Assembly: GCA_001789355.1 (NCBI GenBank)
Contig: MFZI01000009.1
Coordinates: 438 to 10,522, forward strand
Length of the DNA: 10,085 nt
Source: Candidatus Roizmanbacteria bacterium RIFCSPHIGHO2_01_FULL_39_8
Lineage (GTDB): Bacteria > Patescibacteriota > Microgenomatia > UBA1406 > GWC2-37-13
Reading direction: 5' to 3'
The position numbers were made by a program, and so were the translations under genes. The notes under the pieces are model-generated. The model did no database searches, was not told where the DNA came from, and saw only the letters and a program-made list of their open reading frames with translations. The stretch's first letter is position 1; every line of letters begins with the position of its first letter. Shown here in pieces: positions 1 to 7,543 of this stretch.

Positions 1-32
1 AAGGAGACATTTTACCGGTAAACTACGCCCGC
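1..32 (-). tRNA. tRNA-Gly, 5' part only (anticodon outside the window)
   Basis: Read on the minus strand from position 32, the sequence has a tRNA 5' half: acceptor strand GCGGGCG, then TA at positions 8-9, a D arm with GTTT and AAAT as the two stem strands around ACCGGTA, a G26, the anticodon-stem strand TCTCC, and TT at positions 32-33. The window ends just before the anticodon. The GCGGGCG acceptor and the TCTCCTT run match common bacterial tRNA-Gly(GCC) genes, so glycine is the likely identity, but the anticodon itself is not visible. Nothing after position 33 of the tRNA, including the T arm, can be checked here. An upstream -10 box supports it. Confidence 0.82.
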
Positions 33-53
33 GCTCCCACTATTTATCTTCCC

Positions 54-82
54 ATTATACAAAATTTCGTCCCTGTTGCTTA
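54..82 (-). promoter_or_regulatory. Probable promoter of the tRNA gene
   Basis: The minus strand has a perfect TATAAT at 59-54 and, 17 bases upstream, TAAGCA (82-77), which matches the -35 consensus poorly. Transcription would start about 14 bases before the tRNA 5' end at 32, leaving a short leader for RNase P to remove. It lies just after the pilin terminator, so the tRNA is probably transcribed independently. Confidence 0.55.
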
Positions 83-91
83 TACCATAAC

Positions 92-124
92 AAAAAACCC
101 TGCCAATTAAGGCAGGGTTTTTTT
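92..124 (-). terminator. Intrinsic terminator of the pilin gene
   Basis: The perfect inverted repeat AAAAAACCCTGCC / GGCAGGGTTTTTT has arms at 92-104 and 111-123 around a six-base AATTAA loop. On the minus strand this gives a GC-rich 7-bp core followed by a run of T, 14 bases after the pilin stop codon. The flanking A and T runs make it symmetrical, so it could also stop transcription arriving from the left on the plus strand. Confidence 0.93.
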
Positions 125-137
125 AACAAATAGGTTC

Positions 138-596
138 TTATCTGGTTACACTGATAACAGCGTTGTTATCGGTCGTCGTTGCGGTGACCGTGATACGATT
201 AGCCGCATCTCTAGAAATGGAATAACCTGTATCCCATCCTGGTGCGGTACAATCGGTTATTATCGCCGAGTTTAACGATGGATCTGTCGGTAACGCCGGT
301 ATGTAATTTGGCATCAATTGAGCACAAAGATTCGGAAAATTGGTTGCATTGAGTGCCGTAACCGTACCTGCAGTTAATCCTGTAATTTCTGCCGGTAACT
401 GACCTTGATTTTCAGCTACATACTGATGTGTTGCATTCAGAATTTGCAGTACGTCGCTTCTTCGGCGAGTGTTATTCGCCTGTCCGAATTGACGTGCAGG
501 ATTAATTGCAATCAGAGTGATTGCTAACAAGATAGCTAAGATTCCTATGACAACCAAAAGCTCAATTAAGGTAAAACCTTTTTTGAATTTAAACAT
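138..596 (-). CDS. Type IV major pilin (prepilin, GspG/PilA-like)
   Basis: This 152-residue protein is the probable main filament subunit. It starts with a short basic leader, MFKFKKG, followed by FTLIELLVVIGIL: a prepilin peptidase site cutting after Gly7, with the mature Phe1 and Glu5 (residue 12) conserved, leading into a hydrophobic helix to about residue 31. The INPARQFGQANNTRRRSD segment (31-48) and the following helix resemble Patescibacteria pilins known to me. Cys91 and Cys116 could close a C-terminal disulfide loop. It is the last gene of the cluster, separated from the GspL/PilM-like gene by 118 bases, and has its own promoter (623-651) and a strong terminator, fitting the need for many more copies than the minor pilins. 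No Shine-Dalgarno sequence precedes the ATG. A pseudopilin role in secretion cannot be excluded. Confidence 0.93.
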   Translation of the reverse strand: MFKFKKGFTLIELLVVIGILAILLAITLIAINPARQFGQANNTRRRSDVLQILNATHQYVAENQGQLPAEITGLTAGTVTALNATNFPNLCAQLMPNYIPALPTDPSLNSAIITDCTAPGWDTGYSISRDAANRITVTATTTDNNAVISVTR

Positions 597-622
597 ATGG
601 AATAAAAATTGTAACTACTTTG

Positions 623-651
623 AGAGTAACCGAATAAAAAACTGATTTCAA
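623..651 (-). promoter_or_regulatory. Promoter of the major pilin gene
   Basis: The minus strand carries TTGAAA (651-646), a 17-base spacer and TACTCT (628-623), about 26 bases before the pilin ATG. The -10 box is weak alone, but -35, spacer length, -10 and the following AAGTAGTTA align column for column with the better promoter of the 45-residue protein (8527-8555). The rest of the 597-714 gap shows no gene. A TATAGT lies at 667-662 on the minus strand but lacks a suitable -35. Confidence 0.55.
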
Positions 652-714
652 TCACATATTACTATAAGTTTTTTTCTCTCTTACAGTTACCAAGGAACTT
701 TTCAGGTAGAAATG

Positions 715-1401
715 CTATAAAGCCCAGTATATGAATCCAAACAGTATAAGTAACATAAAAATAAATATTCCAATGAGTATAAACTCTCGCTTCGAGTGAA
801 TGCTTTTTTTGGGCTGATTTTCGTTAGGATTAGTTTCTCCTACAACGGGAAGGCTATCTATAAAATTCGCCTGTTTAAGAGCTTCGTGTTTCTTGACCAA
901 AGTATTGATGGAATCTATCGCATCCTGGTCGAGTTGATTTTTTTCTACTGCAAAGTAAGGTATGACGGCAGTAATACTTGAACCTGCTTTTTCTAAAGAC
1001 ATTTTTATATAAGAATAAAAATCAGCATTGAATGCTGCCATATGCAATTTGTCTTCGCTCCTCCATGTTTTTGAATTCACATTTTCAAAAGGAACCGAGT
1101 CGACAAATTGTCGTTCTGCAGAGTTAATTTGGATTGATTCGGCGGTCGAAAATTCTTTTTCAAATAGCATATCCTGTGCTAAAACCAAAACAAAATTAGT
1201 CGGCGGCAATTTACTTTGTTGAATAAAGAAATCCATATCAGTTTCAAACTGTACTTCATCAATGATTTCAAGGTAATTCACAATATTTTCGCTAAAAATA
1301 TGTTGGACAGGCTGTAATATTGATTCTGTATATAAAGAGAAACTGCTTTTATTAAGCCACATTACACCAAACTGTTTTTTTTGATTTGATTTGTTCATCA
1401 T
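715..1401 (-). CDS. GspL/PilM-like assembly platform protein, reduced
   Basis: This protein has 228 residues counted from the ATG at 1401-1399. An in-frame GTG at 1422 would add seven residues but overlap the previous gene by 19 bases, whereas the ATG follows that gene's TAA by two bases; a second ATG comes directly after. Residues 10-152 look like a fragment of the actin-like PilM/GspL fold: LPPTNFVLVLAQDMLFEKEF, an 'AERQFVDSVPFE' segment, then a 'LHMAAFNADFYSYIKMSLEKAG' type strand-helix unit and a VIPYFAV strand. Residues 153-204 are polar and linker-like. One membrane helix (about 206-226) ends the protein, so it is probably N-in with no periplasmic domain. It follows the H-I-J-K pseudopilin genes exactly where gspL sits in type II secretion operons, which supports the call. 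It would link the motor to the pseudopilins. No ATP-binding motif is evident. The family assignment is inference. Confidence 0.6.
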   Translation of the reverse strand: MMNKSNQKKQFGVMWLNKSSFSLYTESILQPVQHIFSENIVNYLEIIDEVQFETDMDFFIQQSKLPPTNFVLVLAQDMLFEKEFSTAESIQINSAERQFVDSVPFENVNSKTWRSEDKLHMAAFNADFYSYIKMSLEKAGSSITAVIPYFAVEKNQLDQDAIDSINTLVKKHEALKQANFIDSLPVVGETNPNENQPKKSIHSKREFILIGIFIFMLLILFGFIYWAL

Positions 1402-1403
1402 AT

Positions 1404-1763
1404 TTATTCTATCTGTTTCCACGATGAAATAGTAAGTTTTTTATCCAAAGTAAAGGTTACTTGGATTCTTTTGACGAAGTTACCAACTTTACCCGTTGAT
1501 ATAATTACTCCATTTGACACTTGTATCGTCGCAGTTCCTGTTGGACCAACCGGCAAAGTTTCGCCGGTATAGTTGGGATCGCGTAACACCCGGAGCAATG
1601 CGTTTTCTATACCACTTTCAGCAACAGTGTAAGCCGAAACCCCTTGTTGTAGCTTAGTATTGCCTACAGAGTTGATGATACTCATAATTACGGTCGCGGT
1701 AGTTAATGTTACCGTTATAGTCATAAATACTAAAAGCAATATGATCGTTTGTCCTTTTTTCAT
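1404..1763 (-). CDS. Minor pilin, PilX/GspK-like
   Basis: This 119-residue protein has a PilX/GspK-type N-terminus: MKKGQ, a likely prepilin peptidase cut after Gly4, and a hydrophobic helix at about 5-28. As in PilX and GspK families, Glu at mature position 5 is missing; that position is Leu. The motif AESGIENAL (48-56) is characteristic of PilX-type proteins. The remainder is a short beta-rich domain, whereas GspK normally has about 300 residues with a large inserted domain, so this is a minimal version. Its ATG overlaps the preceding GspJ-like stop as ATGA. In filament systems this protein caps the priming complex at the tip. The role is inferred from the N-terminal features and gene order. 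Confidence 0.8.
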   Translation of the reverse strand: MKKGQTIILLLVFMTITVTLTTATVIMSIINSVGNTKLQQGVSAYTVAESGIENALLRVLRDPNYTGETLPVGPTGTATIQVSNGVIISTGKVGNFVKRIQVTFTLDKKLTISSWKQIE

Positions 1764-2278
1764 CTTGTGCCCAAAATGGTAGTAAAAGTTTCAATTTCGT
1801 TTTTGCCGGGACTTTTTTGGGTCACGCTTCTGACCGAAATCGACAACTGTATGGTATCTTTACCACTGGTGAAGCCATTTCCAATCCGCGTAAAACTCAA
1901 ATTCGGGTCGACTGTAGTTGAAATGCTATTGAGAATATTTGTACCTAAATGATTACTCATACTCAACATTCCCGAATCCAGGAAATACGTATAAACATTG
2001 TCCTCATTATCTTCATTAACCGTAAGTTGAAGCGTACTACTTGTTTGACCAATGTTTGCGGGTACATCAATGCTCTTTGCCCTGTTCAGATCATAAGCAA
2101 GCCGAGTTAATAGGTAACGGGAATCTTGGACCACGGCTGAGTTAGCCTCCGACTCCGACCGAAGATGAAATATGGTAGCAAAAAGCTCCATCACAATGAC
2201 AAGAAGAATTGAGATAAGCCCCATATATAGGGTAAGCTCAATCAACGTAAATCCTCTCTTTTTGTTCTTTAATTTCAT
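1760..2278 (-). CDS. Minor pilin, PilW/GspJ-like
   Basis: This 172-residue prepilin-like protein has a basic leader (KLKNKKRG), a predicted cut after Gly9, and mature FTLIEL with Glu5 (residue 14), followed by a hydrophobic helix up to about residue 35. The segment around 49-70 (VVQDSRYLLTRLAYDLNRA) is the 'D...L..D...A' helix seen in PilW/GspJ N-terminal regions. The rest is a beta-rich pilin head ending in a strand, with no cysteine. Start and stop are joined to both neighbours by four-base ATGA overlaps, so translation is probably coupled. Its place between the I-like and K-like genes matches gspJ order in type II secretion operons. It is expected to act in the tip priming complex. Confidence 0.82.
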   Translation of the reverse strand: MKLKNKKRGFTLIELTLYMGLISILLVIVMELFATIFHLRSESEANSAVVQDSRYLLTRLAYDLNRAKSIDVPANIGQTSSTLQLTVNEDNEDNVYTYFLDSGMLSMSNHLGTNILNSISTTVDPNLSFTRIGNGFTSGKDTIQLSISVRSVTQKSPGKNEIETFTTILGTR

Positions 2279-4290
2279 GGCGAATAATTAACAGTAAAAT
2301 CATACAATAATGGTGTCGATGTGCTTGCCGTTGTAGAAAGCCAGGCCTTAAATCGAAAACACATGCTTGGATTAGTATAGGTACCTGTTGTTATAATAGG
2401 TATTACACCTTGGATCATAGAGGGGTCAGTTGAGGAAACAAAGTATTGTTCCTGATCGCCATTTGGACCAACATAAGTGTAATCGGTTGTTGTAGGACAT
2501 ACTCCATCGACTGCACGTGCAGCTACTTGAAACTTAATACTTGTATTGGGAGGTTGAGCAACCGTTGCAGAAAAAGAGTTGAACGCAGTGGTATAGTTTG
2601 TATTTAATATAGACGATTCATACGTACCGGCCGAACTGTATTGGCCCCCAGCCCCTCCTAAAATAATTTTTAATTCTGTGCTCGCATCGCCGGTTATTAT
2701 GTAAGAATAGGCATAGCCGTTGCTCTGCAGAACTGAAGCGACGCCGTTAATTCCCGTCGAATATTGAAGTTTTGCACAGGTTGTTAACGTCGCTGTTTCG
2801 TCGGTAATATCAACAACCTGGTACTGATCAGTACCACCCGAACCGACGATTATGGCTTTGTTTCCTGGGACTATTGTGACACCTTTAGGATTCATCCCAT
2901 TGGTATTAAATCCTTTAAACCCCGTGACAATTTGAGGAGTTGTTTTGTTGCTCACATTAATAATAAAGAAATCCGAATTAGAACCCGATAAATCCGTAAC
3001 AAAATAAGCTCTCGTCAAATCGCCCGTTTGGATGTCTACATAAAGATCAACTCCCCTTTGGGAGCTTCCTAAGGTCAATTGACCAGTCAAAGTTGGACTG
3101 TTGATATTCGAGACATTTACTATTTGGAATTGATTCGTAGTAGAGTCCGTAGCGATATATGCGTATGATCCATTTACAAGTATTTTCTTTCCTTTTCCGG
3201 AAAGGCCTAACTGACCAGAATATTCTGAGGTTCCGTAATCGTGACTTCTGTTCGTAATGTTGTATAAATATAATTTACTATCACTTCCGAGAACGTATGC
3301 AATATTATTTACGACGTAAATGCCGTTTGCGTTTATGTTGCCGGGAAGGTTTATTGAACCGATTTGTTTATATTTCTTATTCGTTGGTGGATCAGAGTAC
3401 TGGGTGAGGTCTATAATTACCACTTCCTGTGAATTATTGTCGGTTCCAAGGTAAACATAGTCATTTTCACCAAAGACTGCGTTTGTTTTGAAACCGTCAA
3501 AGGTAGCAGTAGTACTCGCAGCTGGCGGATTCTGATCGGTCTCAAGGCTTATCTTTGCGAAAGATACTCCAGACGCGTTATCGCCTGTTCCCGCAAAGAC
3601 ACTTCCTTCAATTGCGGAAATTGCATTGGCAATACCACTTTTTGGGAGATCGACCTCCGTTATCGATTTGCTCGGTTGGCACCAATTACCGCCGCCACCA
3701 CCTGCACCGAGAATGATTTCACCGCCCGAGGTATCAGTTGAAAATGTATTTATTTTTTCGGATCCTGAACTATCAAAATCTGCTTGAGTTGTCCAAGTGT
3801 AAGCTATATTTTCGTGCCGTGTAATGTAAGACGTGGTCACAAATGAGGTATGAAGAGGCTTTTCCCACGTTACCGAAATTATTACCTGCTTGGTGGATGG
3901 ATCAATATAAGTACCGCCTGTTTGGTCGATAACTCCGTTATTGGTGCGCCTGACATCGCTTATGGTAACGGTTCGGGAAAAACCGTCACTGGTTATTTCT
4001 CCCGGCTCTATAAGTTGCCATGAATGGTCAACCGAATTGATTTGCGGATGATATATACCGTTCACTGCAAACGTTGTCCAACCTTTTTCCCGGACGCTCC
4101 TCACTGCTTCTTGAGCCTCTCTCATCAGGTTAACCGCTTTTAATCGTTGAATTTGTTGAGCTTTTCCTTCGCGCGAAGTCGTCAATCCAACAACTAAAGC
4201 GGGAATCAATATGGTTATGAGACTCATTGCGATCAAAATCTCAATAAGGGATTGCCCTCGTTGTAACGAAGTGAATAGTTTATTCATCAT
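2275..4290 (-). CDS. Giant PilV/GspI-like pseudopilin with LVIVD-type beta-propeller
   Basis: This 671-residue protein starts as a PilV/GspI-type prepilin: leader ending LQRG, predicted cut after Gly12, mature QSLIE with Glu5 (residue 17), hydrophobic helix to about 35, and a pilin head to about 165. A Gly-rich linker (195-201) then leads into repeated blades at about 204-545, each with a strand resembling 'VVIIDLTQYSDPP', 'LYLYNITNRS', 'FQIVNVSNINSP', 'FFIINVSNKTTP' or 'YQVVDITDE'. These resemble LVIVD repeats, which form beta-propellers. Residues 555-671 form a further beta-rich domain of the 'GTYESSILNT...NTSIKFQVAAR' kind. Cys204 and Cys505 sit in similar first and last blades and could close the ring; Cys598 and Cys644 are a second possible pair. 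Typical GspI/PilV proteins have about 120-200 residues. Two ATGs stand in tandem at the start, which overlaps the upstream stop as ATGA. A tip adhesin role is inference. Confidence 0.87.
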   Translation of the reverse strand: MMNKLFTSLQRGQSLIEILIAMSLITILIPALVVGLTTSREGKAQQIQRLKAVNLMREAQEAVRSVREKGWTTFAVNGIYHPQINSVDHSWQLIEPGEITSDGFSRTVTISDVRRTNNGVIDQTGGTYIDPSTKQVIISVTWEKPLHTSFVTTSYITRHENIAYTWTTQADFDSSGSEKINTFSTDTSGGEIILGAGGGGGNWCQPSKSITEVDLPKSGIANAISAIEGSVFAGTGDNASGVSFAKISLETDQNPPAASTTATFDGFKTNAVFGENDYVYLGTDNNSQEVVIIDLTQYSDPPTNKKYKQIGSINLPGNINANGIYVVNNIAYVLGSDSKLYLYNITNRSHDYGTSEYSGQLGLSGKGKKILVNGSYAYIATDSTTNQFQIVNVSNINSPTLTGQLTLGSSQRGVDLYVDIQTGDLTRAYFVTDLSGSNSDFFIINVSNKTTPQIVTGFKGFNTNGMNPKGVTIVPGNKAIIVGSGGTDQYQVVDITDETATLTTCAKLQYSTGINGVASVLQSNGYAYSYIITGDASTELKIILGGAGGQYSSAGTYESSILNTNYTTAFNSFSATVAQPPNTSIKFQVAARAVDGVCPTTTDYTYVGPNGDQEQYFVSSTDPSMIQGVIPIITTGTYTNPSMCFRFKAWLSTTASTSTPLLYDFTVNYSP

Positions 4291-4787
4291 TGTATTGCCA
4301 AAATAATACCGTATCGATTCATGGTGATTGTTTTCATCTGACCTGATGCCGTGTTTTGGATTGTTAATGTATTCTGATTACTCGTAAATCCATTAACTTC
4401 GCCAGTCACACTATTAAAAATTATTTCTGAATTAGGCAGCGTTATATTGGTAAATTGGACGCCGTCAGTAAGAGGTATAGTAAAGTTTGTGGTATCGTTG
4501 GGCGTATAACTTGTTCCGTGAAAAAGAACATAATTATTTGAAGAGAAATGGATCCCATATGGGCTAGAAAAATCTCTACCTTCCGTGTCTCCCACTAGAG
4601 CTTTTAATTGCTGGCTTTTGAGATCAGATACAAGAGTATCTAAGGATGTGTTTAATGAGGTTTGTTGCTGAACTCCTATAAGACTTACCGCTGAAAAAGC
4701 AAATAGAATAAAAAGAATCCCCATTACAATGACCACCTCCACTAAAGTAAACGATTGCAGATTATTCTTTTTGAATACGCTCATCAT
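4287..4787 (-). CDS. Minor pilin, FimU/GspH-like
   Basis: This 166-residue protein has a leader ending NNLQS, then FTLVEVVIVMGILFILFAFS with the mature Phe1 and Glu5 (residue 17) of prepilins. The residue before the cut is Ser12 instead of the usual Gly. The helix continues through 'SLDTLVSDLKSQQLKALVGD' (48-67), typical of GspH/FimU, and a beta-rich head follows, ending in an NRYGIILAI strand. The start overlaps the PilC stop by one base (TAATG). It has the only clear Shine-Dalgarno in the cluster, GGGAGG at 4799-4794, six bases before the first ATG and nine before the second (4784), so either could be used. It is the first of four minor-pilin genes in H-I-J-K order. Confidence 0.85.
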   Translation of the reverse strand: MMSVFKKNNLQSFTLVEVVIVMGILFILFAFSAVSLIGVQQQTSLNTSLDTLVSDLKSQQLKALVGDTEGRDFSSPYGIHFSSNNYVLFHGTSYTPNDTTNFTIPLTDGVQFTNITLPNSEIIFNSVTGEVNGFTSNQNTLTIQNTASGQMKTITMNRYGIILAIQ

Positions 4788-5845
4788 TACTTGCCTCCCA
4801 CCTGACTGATTAATCCATAAATAGGGGCAATTATGGATATCATCATGCCACCTATCATTATCCCGACAAAAACCAACATGACAGGTTCCATCATTGTAGT
4901 AATAGCTTTAAGTGATCCTGAGAGTTCGTAGTCTAAATAATCAGCAACTTCCTCGAGTGATTTTTCCAGTGTTCCGCTTTTTTCGCCTGATTCGATGATT
5001 CTGATCATTATGCTGGGAATATACTTTTTGGACAATTTTAGACCGTCTGATAATCTCTTTCCCGCAAGCACCATTGATCCACACTGGTGAATAGTTTTTT
5101 TGACGTCTTTATTAATCATTATGTCTTCAGTCAATTCCAGTGCTGATGTAATGGTAACAGCTGATTTGAGTAATGTTGAAAGATTTCTGGTAAATCTCGT
5201 CAAATCGATCTTTACTATCAACCTACGAATAAGGGGGAGTGAAAGTATGGTCTGGATCAGTTGTCTTTTCTTTGTTTTGTAAATAATAAAGATTATGGTT
5301 GAAAGCAGCAAAAAACTAATCACGGTTGGAATCGTATATTTCAATATAAATTGAGACATAAAAATAAGTATTCTCGTGGGAAGGGGCAATTCGAGTCTAA
5401 GGCTTAAAAATACGGTAGATATTTTAGGTATGACTACGATGAGGATCATAAGGAGCATCCCAATAAATACGAGCATTATAAAAAAAGGATAATAAAGCGC
5501 AGACTTTATTCTATCCATGAACTCTGTATCTTTTTTAATATTTTGCACAATTTGTTTTAGTGTCGTATCCAAAGTTCCGGACTCCTCTGATGCCTTAATT
5601 ATATTTATAGTTACCTTATCGAAGACTGATGGAAACTTTTCAAAAGACAAATAGAGTTGTTTCCCTTGTGTAATATCATCTTTAATAACGGTGAGAATTT
5701 TTTTCTGGTTGCCCTTAGCATCTTCGAGAAGTGAAAAAGCTGCTTCTATGAGGGTGATCCCTGACCCGAGCATAGTCGCTAGACTTATCATCATAGACAT
5801 CTTCTCACTGGTGGGAATCGAGATGGAATACGTTTTTGTATTCAT
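4787..5845 (-). CDS. pilC: Type IV pilus inner-membrane platform protein PilC/GspF
   Basis: This 352-residue protein is the membrane platform that couples the ATPase to insertion of pilin into the filament. It has two copies of the T2SSF domain: about 18-140, with 'GSGITLIEA' and 'ASEESGTLDTTL', and about 217-340, with 'KSAVTITSALEL' and 'GEKSGTLEKSLEEVADYLD'. Membrane helices lie at about 117-140, 167-190 and 321-345, the normal three-helix arrangement. It is about 50 residues shorter than many PilC proteins, mostly through a short N-terminus, but both domains look complete. Its ATG overlaps the pilB stop (ATGA), and its stop overlaps the GspH-like start (TAATG), indicating coupled translation within one operon. 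Confidence 0.95.
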   Translation of the reverse strand: MNTKTYSISIPTSEKMSMMISLATMLGSGITLIEAAFSLLEDAKGNQKKILTVIKDDITQGKQLYLSFEKFPSVFDKVTINIIKASEESGTLDTTLKQIVQNIKKDTEFMDRIKSALYYPFFIMLVFIGMLLMILIVVIPKISTVFLSLRLELPLPTRILIFMSQFILKYTIPTVISFLLLSTIIFIIYKTKKRQLIQTILSLPLIRRLIVKIDLTRFTRNLSTLLKSAVTITSALELTEDIMINKDVKKTIHQCGSMVLAGKRLSDGLKLSKKYIPSIMIRIIESGEKSGTLEKSLEEVADYLDYELSGSLKAITTMMEPVMLVFVGIMIGGMMISIIAPIYGLISQVGGK

Positions 5846-7530
5846 AGCGTATCGAATTTGGTAACACGTAATAATTCTTGTATTGAGCTTGTCCCTATTT
5901 TTATTTTCTCCATTCCATCATCGAACATCGTGGTCATACCCTCGCTAACAGCCTGTTTAGCAATAATATTCGTGTCTGCTTTTGCAATAATAAGTTTTCT
6001 TATTGCTTCGCTCACTTCAAGCACTTCAAAAACACCAATACGTCCGGAGTAACCCGTGTTATGACAAATTTTACATCCCTTTCCGTAGAATATCCTCAAC
6101 TGTTCTTTAGTCCCAAAATGTTTCACCAATTTGACTTCTGGTATATATTTAGACAGTTCTTGCTTGTTAATATCAACTGACATTTTACACATATCACATA
6201 TTTTACGTATCAACCGCTGTGCGATGATTACATTGACTGTTGATGCAACTAAAAACGGTTCCACTTTCATGTCTGTTAACCGGGGGAGAGTTGTTGAAGC
6301 ATCGTTCGTATGAACTGTTGAAAGGACCAGATGACCTGTGAGTGCAGCGTTCACTGCAATACCAGCCGTCTCGATGTCACGAATCTCACCCACAAATACG
6401 ATATTCGGATCTTGTCGTAGTATGGATCGTAATCCTGTAGCGAATGTCAGCCCTGCTTTTGGATTTACATTGATTTGATTTACTCCTTTTATACGGTATT
6501 CAACAGGATCTTCAACCGTTGTGATATTTTTTTCCCTCTTATTAAGAAGTTTTAACAGTGCATATATGGAAGTAGACTTGCCGCTCCCCGTTGGACCTGT
6601 AGACAAAATCATTCCATATGATTTGTTTATCGCGGCGGTCACTTTTTTCAGGTCGATTTCATTCATACCTAAGTCCAATAAGGAAAATTGCCTTGTGTGG
6701 GTCGATAATAGACGTAGCACCGCCTTTTCTCCATCAACCACCGGAAGAATTGAGACTCTGATATCTAATTTTTCTTCTGCCATTTTCAAACGCATTTTGC
6801 CATCCTGAGAACTCATATGTTCATCGGTCCGCAATCTCGATTGAACCTTAATTCTTGCGATCACCCGATCGTGAAATTCTTTTGGAATCTTGAGCATATC
6901 GTGAAGCATCCCGTCTATTCTAAAACGAATCAATGATTCCTTTTCTTGGGGTTCGATGTGAATGTCTGAAGCTCGGTCTTCATACGCATACTCTATAATC
7001 ATGTCTACTATCTTTGTGATAGGTGCATCGTCTAGAGCCAGTTTTAATTCCTTATCATAAACGTTACCACTCAAAAAGCTTTCGAATTTTTTTTGAATAT
7101 CTTTTCTATAAATATGAAAAGTGTTATCTATATCACGATCCGTTGCCAAGTAAATAAATACTTGTTTACCGGTTTTTTTCTCCACCATCTTGATAATATC
7201 TTGATTGCCAGGATCAGCAGACGCAACTTTCACTCCATTGGCGTCGTTGCTGAAAGGGATTATTTTATATTTTCGGGCTATTCGTTCAGGTATGACATGA
7301 AAAATATCTTGAGGAATAGATATTTTCGACAAGACAACAAAGGGGATTTTAAGATAATCGGCTATAAGAATTCCGAGATTTTCATCTGAAATTATGTTTT
7401 TTTCGATTAGACTGTCGTAGAGAGTAGTCTCAGTATTTTTAATATACTCATAGATATCCTTTAACCCGGATTCATTGATCAAATTATTTTTGATCAGCAG
7501 GACTTTTAGTTGGTCGTCTGTTATTAACAT
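5842..7530 (-). CDS. pilB: Type IV pilus extension ATPase PilB/GspE
   Basis: This 562-residue cytoplasmic hexameric ATPase powers filament assembly. Residues 1-150 form the N-terminal GspE/MshEN-type domain. The catalytic part has an Asp box (SDIHIEP, 188-194), Walker A GPTGSGKS (312-319), Walker B around NIVFVGEIRD (376-385) and a His box HLVLSTVHTND (400-410). Cys445, Cys448, Cys486 and Cys489 form the zinc-binding tetracysteine of extension ATPases, which separates it from PilT. Length and motifs are complete. The ATG at 7530 is 13 bases after the receiver-gene stop; no Shine-Dalgarno is present, but AAGTAGTTA occurs 10 bases before it. The stop overlaps pilC (ATGA). The placement after Hpt and receiver genes suggests signalling input to the motor. 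Confidence 0.97.
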   Translation of the reverse strand: MLITDDQLKVLLIKNNLINESGLKDIYEYIKNTETTLYDSLIEKNIISDENLGILIADYLKIPFVVLSKISIPQDIFHVIPERIARKYKIIPFSNDANGVKVASADPGNQDIIKMVEKKTGKQVFIYLATDRDIDNTFHIYRKDIQKKFESFLSGNVYDKELKLALDDAPITKIVDMIIEYAYEDRASDIHIEPQEKESLIRFRIDGMLHDMLKIPKEFHDRVIARIKVQSRLRTDEHMSSQDGKMRLKMAEEKLDIRVSILPVVDGEKAVLRLLSTHTRQFSLLDLGMNEIDLKKVTAAINKSYGMILSTGPTGSGKSTSIYALLKLLNKREKNITTVEDPVEYRIKGVNQINVNPKAGLTFATGLRSILRQDPNIVFVGEIRDIETAGIAVNAALTGHLVLSTVHTNDASTTLPRLTDMKVEPFLVASTVNVIIAQRLIRKICDMCKMSVDINKQELSKYIPEVKLVKHFGTKEQLRIFYGKGCKICHNTGYSGRIGVFEVLEVSEAIRKLIIAKADTNIIAKQAVSEGMTTMFDDGMEKIKIGTSSIQELLRVTKFDTL

Positions 7531-7543
7531 AGCATCGGTCTAA

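Noticed and set aside
636..660. Possible terminator after the GspL/PilM-like gene (TGAT-TGAA-ATCA followed by T6 on the minus strand)
   Set aside because: The stem is only 4 AT-rich base pairs and would be too weak; the same bases are better explained as part of the pilin promoter.
1402..1422. GTG start for the GspL/PilM-like protein
   Set aside because: It would overlap the previous gene by 19 bases, while tandem ATGs follow the previous stop by two bases, the pattern used through this operon.
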